From contig JAIPFG010000022.1 of assembly GCA_021736745.1 (NCBI GenBank), positions 1 to 17,380 of the forward strand: a DNA stretch of 17,380 nt, in the 5' to 3' direction. Below the pieces are notes generated by a model that did not search any database, had not been told where the DNA came from, and saw only the letters and a list, made by a program, of their open reading frames with translations. This DNA comes from Pseudomonadales bacterium. Its GTDB lineage: Bacteria; Pseudomonadota; Gammaproteobacteria; Pseudomonadales; IMCC2047. Of the stretch, positions 1-7,735 are shown piece after piece. Within the stretch, counting starts at the first letter, position 1. The number at the start of each line of letters is the position of its first letter. Both the position numbers and the translations under genes were made by a program.

Positions 1-68
1 TGCGTGCAGGCTTCTTCTGTTCCGTACCGCTGCTGCCAGTCCAACAGGTCTGTTTGTTTCGCTTTCAT
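1..68 (-). CDS. IS1595-type transposase, N-terminal fragment (runs off window)
   Basis: Reading the minus strand from an ATG at 66-68 gives an open frame to the window edge, beginning MKAKQTDLLDWQQRYGTEEA followed by C-T. An AAGGGG ribosome-binding site lies about 8 bases upstream of the ATG. The pattern W-x3-YGTEEAC resembles the opening of the zinc-ribbon domain at the N-terminus of IS1595 (ISXO2-like) transposases, which usually reads like FPTEEACLEYL followed by a LRWP segment and a CPxC zinc knuckle. The knuckle and the catalytic domain lie outside the window, so the call rests on 22 residues plus context. The context is an adjacent receptor gene that loses homology about 70 bases upstream of this start. 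It could be another small protein, but an insertion sequence explains both observations. Confidence 0.6.
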   Translation of the reverse strand, partial: MKAKQTDLLDWQQRYGTEEACT

Positions 69-136
69 GATGCAACCCCTTATCTTGTTGATCATAAGTG
101 GTTGGTTTGGTAATACTGGGAATAGTTCATAGGCAT
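1..136 (-). mobile_element. End of an insertion sequence, probably IS1595 family (partial)
   Basis: The neighbouring receptor gene matches its paralogue at 5369-7645 up to the residues F-R-N. Coding similarity stops abruptly at about position 136, replaced by 14 unrelated codons and a stop. About 70 bases further on the minus strand a transposase-like frame with its own ribosome-binding site begins. This is the layout expected for the transposase-proximal end of an insertion sequence. The boundary is inferred from loss of homology and could be off by several bases. The terminal inverted repeat and the target duplication cannot be checked because the other end is outside the window. Confidence 0.5.
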
Positions 137-2188
137 ATTACGAAATAAGGCGAAATTAATTTGTGAAGAGCCACCGCCGAGAACCCACTTCAGCCCTATT
201 TCATAAGCCACCACTTGCTCTTTATTGAATTGAAAATTCTTCTCGGCCTCTGGCTGGCTGGCTGCAAGTTGGTGATCAAATCCGCCACCTTTGAAACCTT
301 TACGCAGACTGCCGTAAAACATTGCCTCATCCGTGGGATACCACTGCAGAGTGAAGGAGGGAGAGATATCATCTTCCTTCCGATCTTGGGTGACATCATG
401 TGTTCCGGCAGCCGGCCCGGATACCATATCAATAGGACTCCGAGTATAGAGTAGCGCCGGAAATTGTCTTGACCTGGCGTCTTCCTCTTCCAGAGTATAG
501 CGGGCTCCGGCTGTGGCTGATAACACATCATTTATATGCCAAGTGATCTGGCCAAAAACAGCATAACTATCACCTTTCTGATGTGTAGCAATGACCCGAG
601 TTGCCCTTTCACTAACCGGCTGGTCAGCAAAGTGGACGTCCAAACCACTGGTCTGGTTGGCGTGAATAAAATAGAAGCCCATGATGTAATCGACCAGGCT
701 GTTTTTATTCGAAGTTACTCTCAGCTCTTGTGTCCACTGTGACCATTCTTCCGTTGCATCGAGGTTAGTCAATTCCCATGGGAGCAGGTCACTAATTACC
801 TGGTCGTTAACCCTATAGCTCGCATAGCCAGTTAGCGAAGTCAATGTATGCCTGTCCCGCTCCCAATTCAGGGTGACGCCAAAGGTATCAAAATCAGTAT
901 TAAAGTTCTGGTAATCTCCCTCACCACGGCGAACACCGACAGCCGAACGTTTATAGTTTATCTTGCAGTCTTCAGGGATATTATTTTGTACGATAAAATC
1001 GACTAACTGTTGACCGCAACGCGATATTTCGCGGGCTCTCCCCTGACGATTTAGATTGCCATTTTGATACCGAATGGTTGCATCGAAATCGATATTGGGC
1101 CGCCAAGCCATTGTCAGACGACCAGTGAGGTCGTCCATTGCCTGGCTATCTTTCCCTGTCACGCTGTTATGCGTCCAACCATCACGTTTATCACCTCTTA
1201 GCGCCAGCCGTGCGGTCAGGGTTTCGGATAACGGCCCAGATACTGCACCCTCTAGAGTTAAGCCCTTGTCCGCTTCAAATTCGTGGTTGGCAGAGACCCA
1301 GCCTTGAAATTGGTCAGTGGGTGTTTTAGAAGTAATATTAATAGCCCCAGCCGTAGTGTTTTTGCCGATTAAAGCACCCTGTGGCCCTTTTAGGATTTCC
1401 ACTCGTTCAACATCAAGAAATGCAGTACGTCCAAAACGGCTGCGACCATAATAGAAATCATCAATCACCTGCCCCACGGCATTTTCGAAACCAAAATTAA
1501 CACCTGACCCGAGTCCCCGAATAAATAACTGATCATTGGCCGCTACTGCTTCGCTATAATGAAAACCAGGCATCAACGGTGCCAAGGATTCCAACCGGTT
1601 TATCCCTCCCACCTGTAGGTCCTCTCCTTGCGCTAATAAGATTGAAATGGGGACATCCCGTAATCGCTCTTCACGTTTTTGTGCCGTCACAATAAATTCT
1701 TCGATAAAGTGAGGGTTTTCAGGAACGGAATCCAACGAAGAAACGACAATATTAGATGTCCTCATCGAAGCCGGTAAAGTTTGCGCTCTAATAACAACAA
1801 TCAAGCCGTTAAAAACAAACTCTAAATTGGTCTGTTGAATAAGTTTAGCCAAGGCTTCCTGGGCAGATAAACGACCTCTTATTGCGGGGCTAATTTGTTT
1901 TGGAATGACCTCTGGCGAGTACATTAGCTGTAAATCTGCCTGTTTTGCAAACTGTTGCAAAGCGGACTGAAAAGGTTGCGGCTCAATATTAAAATCAAGC
2001 ATTTCTTCAGACAAAACACCTGACGAAAACGTAACCATTATCAACCAAAATGAGACCCTCTTCCTATATAAAAACAGAGGAGAAATCAGCACCAGGAAAA
2101 AGCTATAAATACCTTTTAAATCAAATCGATTCGAAAGATAACTCATACCGTTTATCATATTAAAGTATCTATCCGGACAACAATCCAC
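92..2188 (-). CDS. TonB-dependent receptor with STN signalling domain, C-terminus cut off by an insertion
   Basis: Outer-membrane active transporter with an N-terminal signalling domain. Residues about 64-134 are an STN domain (LDFNIEPQPFQSALQQFAKQ to VVIRA), the part that in FecA-type receptors contacts a FecR anti-sigma factor in the periplasm. A TonB box (EEFIVTAQ) lies near 163-170, the plug domain at about 176-290 (RGLGSGVNFG, LKGPQGALIGKNTT), then the barrel with RKGFKGGGFDHQL. It is clearly paralogous to the receptor at 5369-7645. It ends 14 residues after F-R-N, where the paralogue has 197 more residues including the last strands and terminal phenylalanine, so it is probably non-functional in transport. 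The start is uncertain. The longest frame opens with GTG at 2188; ATGs follow at residues 11 and 15, none with a good ribosome-binding site. Two hydrophobic stretches (about 27-40 and 47-60) precede the STN domain, so the signal peptide is unclear. Confidence 0.85.
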   Translation of the reverse strand: MDCCPDRYFNMINGMSYLSNRFDLKGIYSFFLVLISPLFLYRKRVSFWLIMVTFSSGVLSEEMLDFNIEPQPFQSALQQFAKQADLQLMYSPEVIPKQISPAIRGRLSAQEALAKLIQQTNLEFVFNGLIVVIRAQTLPASMRTSNIVVSSLDSVPENPHFIEEFIVTAQKREERLRDVPISILLAQGEDLQVGGINRLESLAPLMPGFHYSEAVAANDQLFIRGLGSGVNFGFENAVGQVIDDFYYGRSRFGRTAFLDVERVEILKGPQGALIGKNTTAGAINITSKTPTDQFQGWVSANHEFEADKGLTLEGAVSGPLSETLTARLALRGDKRDGWTHNSVTGKDSQAMDDLTGRLTMAWRPNIDFDATIRYQNGNLNRQGRAREISRCGQQLVDFIVQNNIPEDCKINYKRSAVGVRRGEGDYQNFNTDFDTFGVTLNWERDRHTLTSLTGYASYRVNDQVISDLLPWELTNLDATEEWSQWTQELRVTSNKNSLVDYIMGFYFIHANQTSGLDVHFADQPVSERATRVIATHQKGDSYAVFGQITWHINDVLSATAGARYTLEEEDARSRQFPALLYTRSPIDMVSGPAAGTHDVTQDRKEDDISPSFTLQWYPTDEAMFYGSLRKGFKGGGFDHQLAASQPEAEKNFQFNKEQVVAYEIGLKWVLGGGSSQINFALFRNMPMNYSQYYQTNHL

Positions 2189-2241
2189 GGGTTTAATTTT
2201 TAGCCCTCATTGTTACGTTGATCAAGCACATATTGGTATGT

Positions 2242-2263
2242 GGTAAAACCGTTTACGGTAACC
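2242..2263. promoter_or_regulatory. Imperfect inverted repeat in divergent promoter region
   Basis: GGT-AAA-ACCG-TTTA-CGGT-A-ACC forms an interrupted dyad around a 4-base centre. It lies just upstream of the STN receptor start (minus strand), inside the 250-base gap to the divergent hydrolase gene. It could be a regulator binding site. No known consensus was recognised. Confidence 0.25.
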
Positions 2264-2359
2264 CAACCGGACCCGGCAATGAATAAAAAAATGATTCCCT
2301 ACAATAACATTTTTTCATTTTGTCACAAAAAGACTGTCGGGGTTTATCCAATAACACGT

Positions 2360-2375
2360 TGTATAGAGTTATACA
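2360..2375. promoter_or_regulatory. Inverted repeat TGTATA-N4-TATACA
   Basis: A perfect 6-base dyad with a 4-base spacer lies 64 bases upstream of the start of the metallo-hydrolase gene. Its position fits an operator near a promoter. The function is inferred from symmetry and position only. The rest of the gap 2189-2438 shows no coding frame of note. Confidence 0.3.
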
Positions 2376-2438
2376 CCTGAGTTAATCGAAACCAAGATTC
2401 TTTAACTTTCCCCTGATTGACCAACTGGAGCCGTTGAA

Positions 2439-3488
2439 ATGTTAACTAAGTTATCATGGGGTTTTATTCTTCTGATAAATCTGTCCTTTTGCACTCAGGC
2501 TTCGGGGCATAGCGCCGTTGAGCTTGACGCAGTAAGGCATCGTTCCATCCAACATTTTTACCCAAACGAACCTTTGCCAGAAAGTGATATGCGGGTAACA
2601 GTACTAGGTTCCGGTACTCCCTTTCCCCGTTCCGGTCAAGCGGGACCCTCCATTTTGGTCGAAGCAGGTAACGAAAGAGTCTTGCTCGATATTGGTTCCG
2701 GCAGCCCTCAAAACTTGGCGTCATTGGAAATCCCCTTCCGCCTTCTCGATAAGGTGTTTCTTACCCATTTGCACGTTGACCATGTGGGTGGACTGGACAG
2801 TTTATGGTTAGGGGGTTGGACTTATGGTCGATCGACCAGCTTGCAGGTCTTTGGGCCACCCGGCACCCAAGCTTTTTGTGGACACCTTCAACAGGCTTAT
2901 GAATGGGATGTACGCGGTCGTATCGCCGCGGGCCTACCAAAGGGCGGCAGCGAACTGAAGTGTAATGATTATAAAGCCGGCGAAATATATAAAAATAATG
3001 ACTTGAGCATTTCTGCCTTTGAAGTGGTACACATTGAAAAGGGACACGCCTTCGGTTTTCGAGTCGAATATAAAAGTCGCTCCTTTGTGTTTTCCGGTGA
3101 CACCACCTTTTCGGAAAATTTAATCCACCATTCAAAGGATGTTGACTTAATCATCCATGAAAGTTTTCCCCCTGCCGAAATTTATGCCGAAAAAACCGGG
3201 CGATCTTTAGCCCTCACCCGACATATTGCGGAAGAGGTTCATGCCTCGCCCGCCATGGTTGGCAAAGTCTTTAGCGAAACAAAACCAAGATTGGGTGTGC
3301 TATATCACCTCTACAACAATCCCGAGATGGTGCTTGCTGCTATGGACGACCTTAGAACAACCTATAACGGCCCAGTACAAGTTGCCTACGACCTTATGGT
3401 CATCGAGATCGGAGATCGTATCAGCGTACGTGATGGGGTGGTGGGGAAAAAGCCCTGGCCCGTTGGGATAAAAACTAAAACTTATTAG
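2439..3488 (+). CDS. Secreted metallo-beta-lactamase-fold hydrolase, AtsA-type arylsulfatase / RNase Z-like
   Basis: A 349-residue zinc hydrolase with an N-terminal Sec signal peptide (hydrophobic stretch about 7-18, likely cleavage after residue 22 or 23). The metal site is complete: H110-x-H112-x-D114-H115 (THLHVDH), H198 or H203, D221 in SGDTT, H262 and H290. The N-terminal strand MRVTVLGSGTPFP and the SGDT turn are typical of the RNase Z branch. Secreted members of that branch include the arylsulfatase AtsA of Pseudoalteromonas carrageenovora, a metal-dependent sulfatase unrelated in fold to formylglycine sulfatases. Export and the presence of two formylglycine-type sulfatases nearby favour a sulfatase or esterase role over tRNA processing. 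The start is supported by GGAG nine bases upstream. The exact substrate is not shown by the sequence. Confidence 0.82.
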   Translation: MLTKLSWGFILLINLSFCTQASGHSAVELDAVRHRSIQHFYPNEPLPESDMRVTVLGSGTPFPRSGQAGPSILVEAGNERVLLDIGSGSPQNLASLEIPFRLLDKVFLTHLHVDHVGGLDSLWLGGWTYGRSTSLQVFGPPGTQAFCGHLQQAYEWDVRGRIAAGLPKGGSELKCNDYKAGEIYKNNDLSISAFEVVHIEKGHAFGFRVEYKSRSFVFSGDTTFSENLIHHSKDVDLIIHESFPPAEIYAEKTGRSLALTRHIAEEVHASPAMVGKVFSETKPRLGVLYHLYNNPEMVLAAMDDLRTTYNGPVQVAYDLMVIEIGDRISVRDGVVGKKPWPVGIKTKTY

Positions 3489-3509
3489 GTACGCCAGTAT
3501 CTACCAATA

Positions 3510-3541
3510 ACATATTTAAAAATATGTCAGGGTTTTGCCTG
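3510..3541. promoter_or_regulatory. Strong palindrome followed by a second dyad, upstream of the sigma factor gene
   Basis: ACATATTT-AA-AAATATGT (3510-3527) is a perfect 8-base dyad with a 2-base centre, followed at once by CAGG-N6-CCTG (3528-3541). The pair sits 22 bases after the hydrolase stop and 80 bases before the sigma factor start. It lacks a U-run, so a terminator is unlikely. An operator or promoter element for the sigma/anti-sigma genes is the more natural reading. A weak -35-like TTGCCT is at 3535-3540 with a -10-like TATTAA at 3556-3561, but the spacing is short. Confidence 0.35.
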
Positions 3542-3621
3542 TAGCACGTTATTCCTATTAAGCATGAGAGAAAGCAGCATCTAACGAAAACACAGATGAA
3601 AAACAGGTTATAAAAAACACC

Positions 3622-4203
3622 ATGCAAAAAGCCAAACTGGCTCTCGTCAAAATAGTTGACCGCCGTCCGCAAAACCTTAAAAAAAAGGAGCGCGACGAGC
3701 AAGCCTATTTAGAGCTGTTGTTCGGGAAATACCGAACCGCACTGAGGCATTACTTGGCTAAATTATTACGTAATGACGATGATGCTGCCGATTTGTTACA
3801 AGAAACTTATTTAAAACTCATTGAACAAGCCAGCCTGGATCATCTGGAAACAAACGCCCGAGCTTACCTATTCCGTGTTGCGACAAACCTAGTACGCGAC
3901 AAAGCCCGTAAAGATAAAGTTCGTGCCCAAGGCAAACATCAGTCGACAGAGGTTACCGTGTTAGTTAGCGAGTGGGCTTCCCCTTGTCAGCAAGCGGAAT
4001 GGGATCAGGCGCTGTTAAAAGTGAATAGTGCAATACAAAATTTAAAACCACGATGTCAGGAAGTTTTCATTCTACACCGATATCGCAGCATGAGTTATCC
4101 ACAGATTGCAAAAATAATGGGCACAACCACAAGGACAATAGAAAGAGAGATGAGCACGGCAATAGCACAGCTTAAAGCGAGTCTGGGTGACAGCAATGAG
4201 TAA
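3622..4203 (+). CDS. ECF RNA polymerase sigma factor, FecI type
   Basis: A 193-residue extracytoplasmic-function sigma factor. Region 2 spans about residues 33-98, with NDDDAADLLQETYLKLIEQ and then AYLFRVATNLVRDKARK, the core-binding and -10-recognising segments. Region 4 spans about 133-186, with LKPRCQEVFILHRYRSMSY and a helix-turn-helix QIAKIMGTTTRTIEREMS for -35 contact. Length and motifs fit FecI-like factors that switch on TonB-dependent receptor genes. The stop codon overlaps the start of the FecR-type gene (ATGAGTAA), so the two are translationally coupled. The ribosome-binding site is weak. Likely targets are the receptor at 5369 and perhaps the STN receptor; this is inference from arrangement. 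Confidence 0.92.
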   Translation: MQKAKLALVKIVDRRPQNLKKKERDEQAYLELLFGKYRTALRHYLAKLLRNDDDAADLLQETYLKLIEQASLDHLETNARAYLFRVATNLVRDKARKDKVRAQGKHQSTEVTVLVSEWASPCQQAEWDQALLKVNSAIQNLKPRCQEVFILHRYRSMSYPQIAKIMGTTTRTIEREMSTAIAQLKASLGDSNE

Positions 4204-5275
4204 CCGAAAAGAGCACTATAGCAAAGATAATTCTCCTGCATCCCCCTCCGCGGATACAGACTGGTTCGTAAAGCTCAAAGCCGATTCGTTAACCGATGGA
4301 ACGAACCAGGCGTTTCTGGACTGGCTCCAGGAGAACCCGAATAACGAGCAGGAATACGAACGCTGCGAACTGGCCTGGGAACTCTCTGGCGAACTCGAAA
4401 ACGATCCTCAAATTGCAGCTTTAATCAGTCAGTGTGACGAACGCATCGCACAATATCATGATCAGACCCAAAATCGTTTTTACACTAAAATGGGACGGCT
4501 TTTACGCGGTCTGTTAGCGAAACGCCCGCTATTAACAACGGGTACGCTCGCAATTACTTGCATTGCTTCAATTTTTGCGCTGCTTGTATACCTGCCACAG
4601 ACATATGAAACCAAAGTGGGAGAACAGCGTCTCGTGGATCTCTCCGATGGTTCCAGGGTTACCCTGAATACCAATACGAAGTTAACCGTCAGTTATCACC
4701 ATGATCGTCGCGAAATAGCGCTCAGACAAGGCGAAGCGGTTTTCGACGTGGCACATGATCCGAACAGACCCTTTGAAGTACTTGCGGCAAACGGTCTGGC
4801 CCGGGCAGTCGGCACACGTTTTAACGTATCCCTTGAAGAAAACCTCGTCACTGTTTCTGTCTTAGAGGGCGTGGTTGAAGTCAGCACTCGTATCCATGAT
4901 CAAAAATCCATACCTAATGACATTCAGGATATCGACTCAGCAACCCATTCTGCCCTGTTAATGAAGGGGCAGGCCGTTAATTATTGGGAACAAGGCACCA
5001 TTGCGGAGCCCTTCCCTGCGCAGCTCAAACGCATTGAGGCCTGGCAGCGAGGAAAACTTGAATTCGATGCAAATCTATTAGTTGACGTCATCAAAGAACA
5101 CAACCGGTATTCGCTTAAAAAAATCGTCATCAGCAATAACCAACTCGAAAACTTACAGGTCAGCGGTATTTTTAATGCCGGCGATACAGAAGCACTTTTA
5201 TTTGCGCTGAAAGAAACATTCGGAATCAGTGCGTTGGATCGCAACAACCTGATTCTGCTTGTACCGAAAACTTAA
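4196..5275 (+). CDS. FecR-type anti-sigma factor / transmembrane signal transducer
   Basis: Inner-membrane regulator of the preceding sigma factor, 359 residues from the ATG at 4196. The N-terminal cytoplasmic segment (about 20-68, DWFVKLKADSLTDGTNQAF and LDWLQENPNNEQEYERC) is the sigma-binding domain seen in FecR proteins. One membrane helix lies at about 114-133. The periplasmic FecR domain runs about 136-234 (VGEQRLVDLSDGSRVTLNTN, AVGTRFNVS). A C-terminal STN-like domain covers about 286-357 (LEFDANLLVDVIKEHNRYSL). In FecR systems the periplasmic part contacts the receptor's STN domain. A GTG three codons upstream (4187) is also possible, but the ATG overlapping the sigma stop codon is the usual coupling arrangement. 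The gap to the downstream receptor is 93 bases. Confidence 0.92.
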   Translation: MSNRKEHYSKDNSPASPSADTDWFVKLKADSLTDGTNQAFLDWLQENPNNEQEYERCELAWELSGELENDPQIAALISQCDERIAQYHDQTQNRFYTKMGRLLRGLLAKRPLLTTGTLAITCIASIFALLVYLPQTYETKVGEQRLVDLSDGSRVTLNTNTKLTVSYHHDRREIALRQGEAVFDVAHDPNRPFEVLAANGLARAVGTRFNVSLEENLVTVSVLEGVVEVSTRIHDQKSIPNDIQDIDSATHSALLMKGQAVNYWEQGTIAEPFPAQLKRIEAWQRGKLEFDANLLVDVIKEHNRYSLKKIVISNNQLENLQVSGIFNAGDTEALLFALKETFGISALDRNNLILLVPKT

Positions 5276-5287
5276 AAACCAGCCGGG

Positions 5288-5310
5288 TTTACTGTTTCTT
5301 CTTCAGTAAA
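5288..5310 (+). promoter_or_regulatory. Stem-loop in the FecR-receptor gap
   Basis: TTTACTG (5288-5294) and CAGTAAA (5304-5310) form a 7-base-pair stem with a 9-base pyrimidine-rich loop, in the leader of the receptor gene and 12 bases after the FecR stop. There is no U-run, so it is not a canonical terminator. It may be an mRNA processing or stability element, or an operator. Confidence 0.3.
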
Positions 5311-5368
5311 TCCAGGATGGCATTCCACTCATTACCAATCGTTTCACTGTCCGAACAGGGAGGACACC

Positions 5369-7645
5369 ATGCATCACTTTCACCATAAAAAAATAAGTCT
5401 GTTAACCGCTGCCGTCATTGCAACCTTCTATGCCAATGGGCCACTTGCCGCAGTAAAAGGTCTTGCTCTGGAAGAAATCGTCGTGACGGCACAAAAGCGA
5501 GAGCAAAACCTACAGGACGTTCCTGTCGCTATTCAAGCAGTGCTGGGAGAACAAATGCGTGCCAGCGGTATTGAGAAGATGGAAACACTGGCTCCGACAA
5601 TTCCGGCGCTACATGTTTCGGAAGCTTTCGGCGGCGACCAGATTTTTCTGCGAGGTTTAGGGCCAGGCGTCAACTTTGGTTTTGAACAGGCTGTCGGTCA
5701 GGTAGTAGACGGCTTCTTCTATGGTCGTAGCCGCTTTAGCCGATTGCAGTTTCTGGATCTGGAGCGCGTTGAAGTACTGAAAGGACCACAGGGTGCCATT
5801 ATCGGCAAGAATACCACAGCCGGTGCAATCAACATTACCACAGCAAAACCGACCGATGAACTGGAGGGCTGGCTTACCCTGGCGGAAGAATTTGATGGTG
5901 CCGAAGGTGAGAGTTATGAAGGCGCCATTTCCGGCCCACTCAGCGATACGATCAAAGCCCGATTGGCTTTGCGTTTCGAAGACAAAGACGGTTTTCTTGA
6001 GAATAAAGTCACTGGGAGTGACGATCAGAGTAGGGACGATCTTGCCGGTCGCTTGAGTATCCTGTTTGAGCCAACCGATTCCTTTAGCGCCCTGATCCAA
6101 TACGGTTTCAGCGATATCGAGCGCGAAGGCCGTAATATCCAGCCGATTCATTGTACCGCTCAAATGGTCAGTGTGCTGGCGGCAAATGGTATCCAGGAAG
6201 ACTGTAAATTAAACGGTACCCGTAGCACCACCGATAAGCGTAACGGTGTTGGCGGCTTCGAATTCCAGGATACCGAAGCTAGCACCTTTGGCTTAACCCT
6301 GGAGTGGGAACTGGAAAATATGACCTTCACCTCACTCACCGGCTACGCCGAGTATGAATACATTGATGCGGGTAATGCAACCTACACAGGTATTGAAAAT
6401 TTTCAGATCGATATCGAAGAAGATTACGAGCAGTTTAGTCAAGAATTTCGCATCGCCTCCAACGGCGGCGGCACTGTCGATTATATCGTTGGTCTGTTTT
6501 ACCAGGAACATGAACTTGACTCCATTCTCGACCTGAATATAGGCACCTTGGGGCCTAACACCATTAACCGTAATCGCCACGTAGCGACCGAACAAGACGG
6601 CGAAACGATTGCCGCTTTCGGCCAAGTAACCTGGCACCTGAGCGATCAGTGGGATATCACCCTGGAGGGGCGCTACACGAAAGAGGATAAAGATGGTGCG
6701 TCGGTACAATTTCCAGCGGCTCTTTTCGAAAGGGTGCAGGTTCCGGGGCCAGGCAGCGGTGGACCGACTGGCGTATTCAACGTGCATGACGTTAAAGGCA
6801 ATCGCTCGGAAAGTGATTTCTCCCCAGGCTTAGTGCTGCAATGGCGGCCAACTGACAACGCCATGTATTACCTCTCCCTTAAAAAAGGTTTTAAGGGCGG
6901 CGGCTTCGATCATCAGCTAGTGGCTAATCAGACAGACGCCGTTGACGGACGCTTCGAATTTGAGGAGGAGGAAGTCGTTTCCGTGGAGCTGGGTGGCAAG
7001 CTTGACCTTGCTGACGGTGCAGCCAGACTGAATTTCTCAATTTTTCGCAATGAATATGATGACCTTCAGGTCAGCACGCTGATTGGCCCAGCAACTTTTT
7101 CGGTGGGCAACGCGGCGTCTGCTATAACCCAAGGTGCCGAAGCTGATTTACAGTGGCGTGTTACTGAGGCGTTGACTATCTCCGCCACGTTAGCGCTGTT
7201 AGATGCAGAATACGATGAATTCGATCAAGCGCCCTGCAGCCAATTCCAAATAGCTAATGCATTATGCGCCAGCGGATTTCAGGACCTGAGCAACAAGCCA
7301 CTACAGTATGCCCCGGATTATTCTTATAACATCACGGCGGAATATATCTGGCCACTGAGTGACCGTCTGGAGTTGATCGGTTTTGTCCGGGTGTATGGCG
7401 AGGATGAAAAGGAATTGGCTTTGGATCTGGACCCCGTAGACGTGCAGGATAGCTTTACCAAGGTGGATGCGCGTATCACGCTGGCCGATGTGGAAGGCCG
7501 CTGGCAGGTTTCACTCATTGGACGCAATCTAGACGATGAAACCACGATGGGCTTCGCCAATGACATTAACTTTTTTAATGGTAGCCACTTTGGCATAACG
7601 GAAGCACCAAGAAGCGCCATTTTACAGGCCACCTTCCGGTTCTAG
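5369..7645 (+). CDS. TonB-dependent outer-membrane receptor, full length, no STN domain
   Basis: A 758-residue transporter that imports a ligand across the outer membrane using TonB energy. It has a signal peptide to about residue 28, a TonB box EEIVVTAQKR at 35-44, a plug at about 47-160 (QDVPVAI, FLRGLGPGVNFGFEQAVG, LKGPQGAIIGKNTTAGAIN), then a 22-strand-type barrel containing KKGFKGGGFDHQL and ending in TFRF, a proper terminal aromatic residue for outer-membrane insertion. AGGGAGGA just before the ATG is a strong ribosome-binding site. It is a close paralogue of the truncated STN receptor at 92-2188. It lies directly downstream of the sigma/FecR pair and is the likely regulated target. The ligand is unknown; adjacent sulfatase genes suggest a sulfated molecule rather than an iron siderophore, which is inference. 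Confidence 0.95.
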   Translation: MHHFHHKKISLLTAAVIATFYANGPLAAVKGLALEEIVVTAQKREQNLQDVPVAIQAVLGEQMRASGIEKMETLAPTIPALHVSEAFGGDQIFLRGLGPGVNFGFEQAVGQVVDGFFYGRSRFSRLQFLDLERVEVLKGPQGAIIGKNTTAGAINITTAKPTDELEGWLTLAEEFDGAEGESYEGAISGPLSDTIKARLALRFEDKDGFLENKVTGSDDQSRDDLAGRLSILFEPTDSFSALIQYGFSDIEREGRNIQPIHCTAQMVSVLAANGIQEDCKLNGTRSTTDKRNGVGGFEFQDTEASTFGLTLEWELENMTFTSLTGYAEYEYIDAGNATYTGIENFQIDIEEDYEQFSQEFRIASNGGGTVDYIVGLFYQEHELDSILDLNIGTLGPNTINRNRHVATEQDGETIAAFGQVTWHLSDQWDITLEGRYTKEDKDGASVQFPAALFERVQVPGPGSGGPTGVFNVHDVKGNRSESDFSPGLVLQWRPTDNAMYYLSLKKGFKGGGFDHQLVANQTDAVDGRFEFEEEEVVSVELGGKLDLADGAARLNFSIFRNEYDDLQVSTLIGPATFSVGNAASAITQGAEADLQWRVTEALTISATLALLDAEYDEFDQAPCSQFQIANALCASGFQDLSNKPLQYAPDYSYNITAEYIWPLSDRLELIGFVRVYGEDEKELALDLDPVDVQDSFTKVDARITLADVEGRWQVSLIGRNLDDETTMGFANDINFFNGSHFGITEAPRSAILQATFRF

Positions 7646-7655
7646 AGAACCTATG

Positions 7656-7684
7656 CCCCGCGTCGCGTAGGCGTGGGGTTTTTC
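7656..7684 (+). terminator. Rho-independent terminator after the receptor gene
   Basis: CCCCGCGTC, loop GCGTA, GGCGTGGGG (9 pairs including two G-U) is followed by TTTTTC. It starts 10 bases after the receptor stop and separates the sigma/FecR/receptor unit from the sulfatase gene. Confidence 0.85.
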
Positions 7685-7735
7685 GTTTCGATCAAGAATT
7701 GCACCGATTCCTATTAGGTAAATGAGGACAAACAA

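Noticed and set aside
2439..3488. Housekeeping RNase Z
   Set aside because: It has an N-terminal export signal and a locus of sulfatases and receptors, so tRNA processing in the cytoplasm is unlikely.
5657..6163. Minus-strand open frame of 168 codons within the full-length receptor gene
   Set aside because: Shadow of the receptor plug and barrel coding region on the other strand; no ribosome-binding site or family motif.
5369..7645. Iron-siderophore receptor based on the FecI/FecR neighbours
   Set aside because: No siderophore genes or recognisable Fur box were seen. Sulfatases and dehydrogenase nearby point to a carbon or sulfur substrate; iron uptake cannot be fully excluded.
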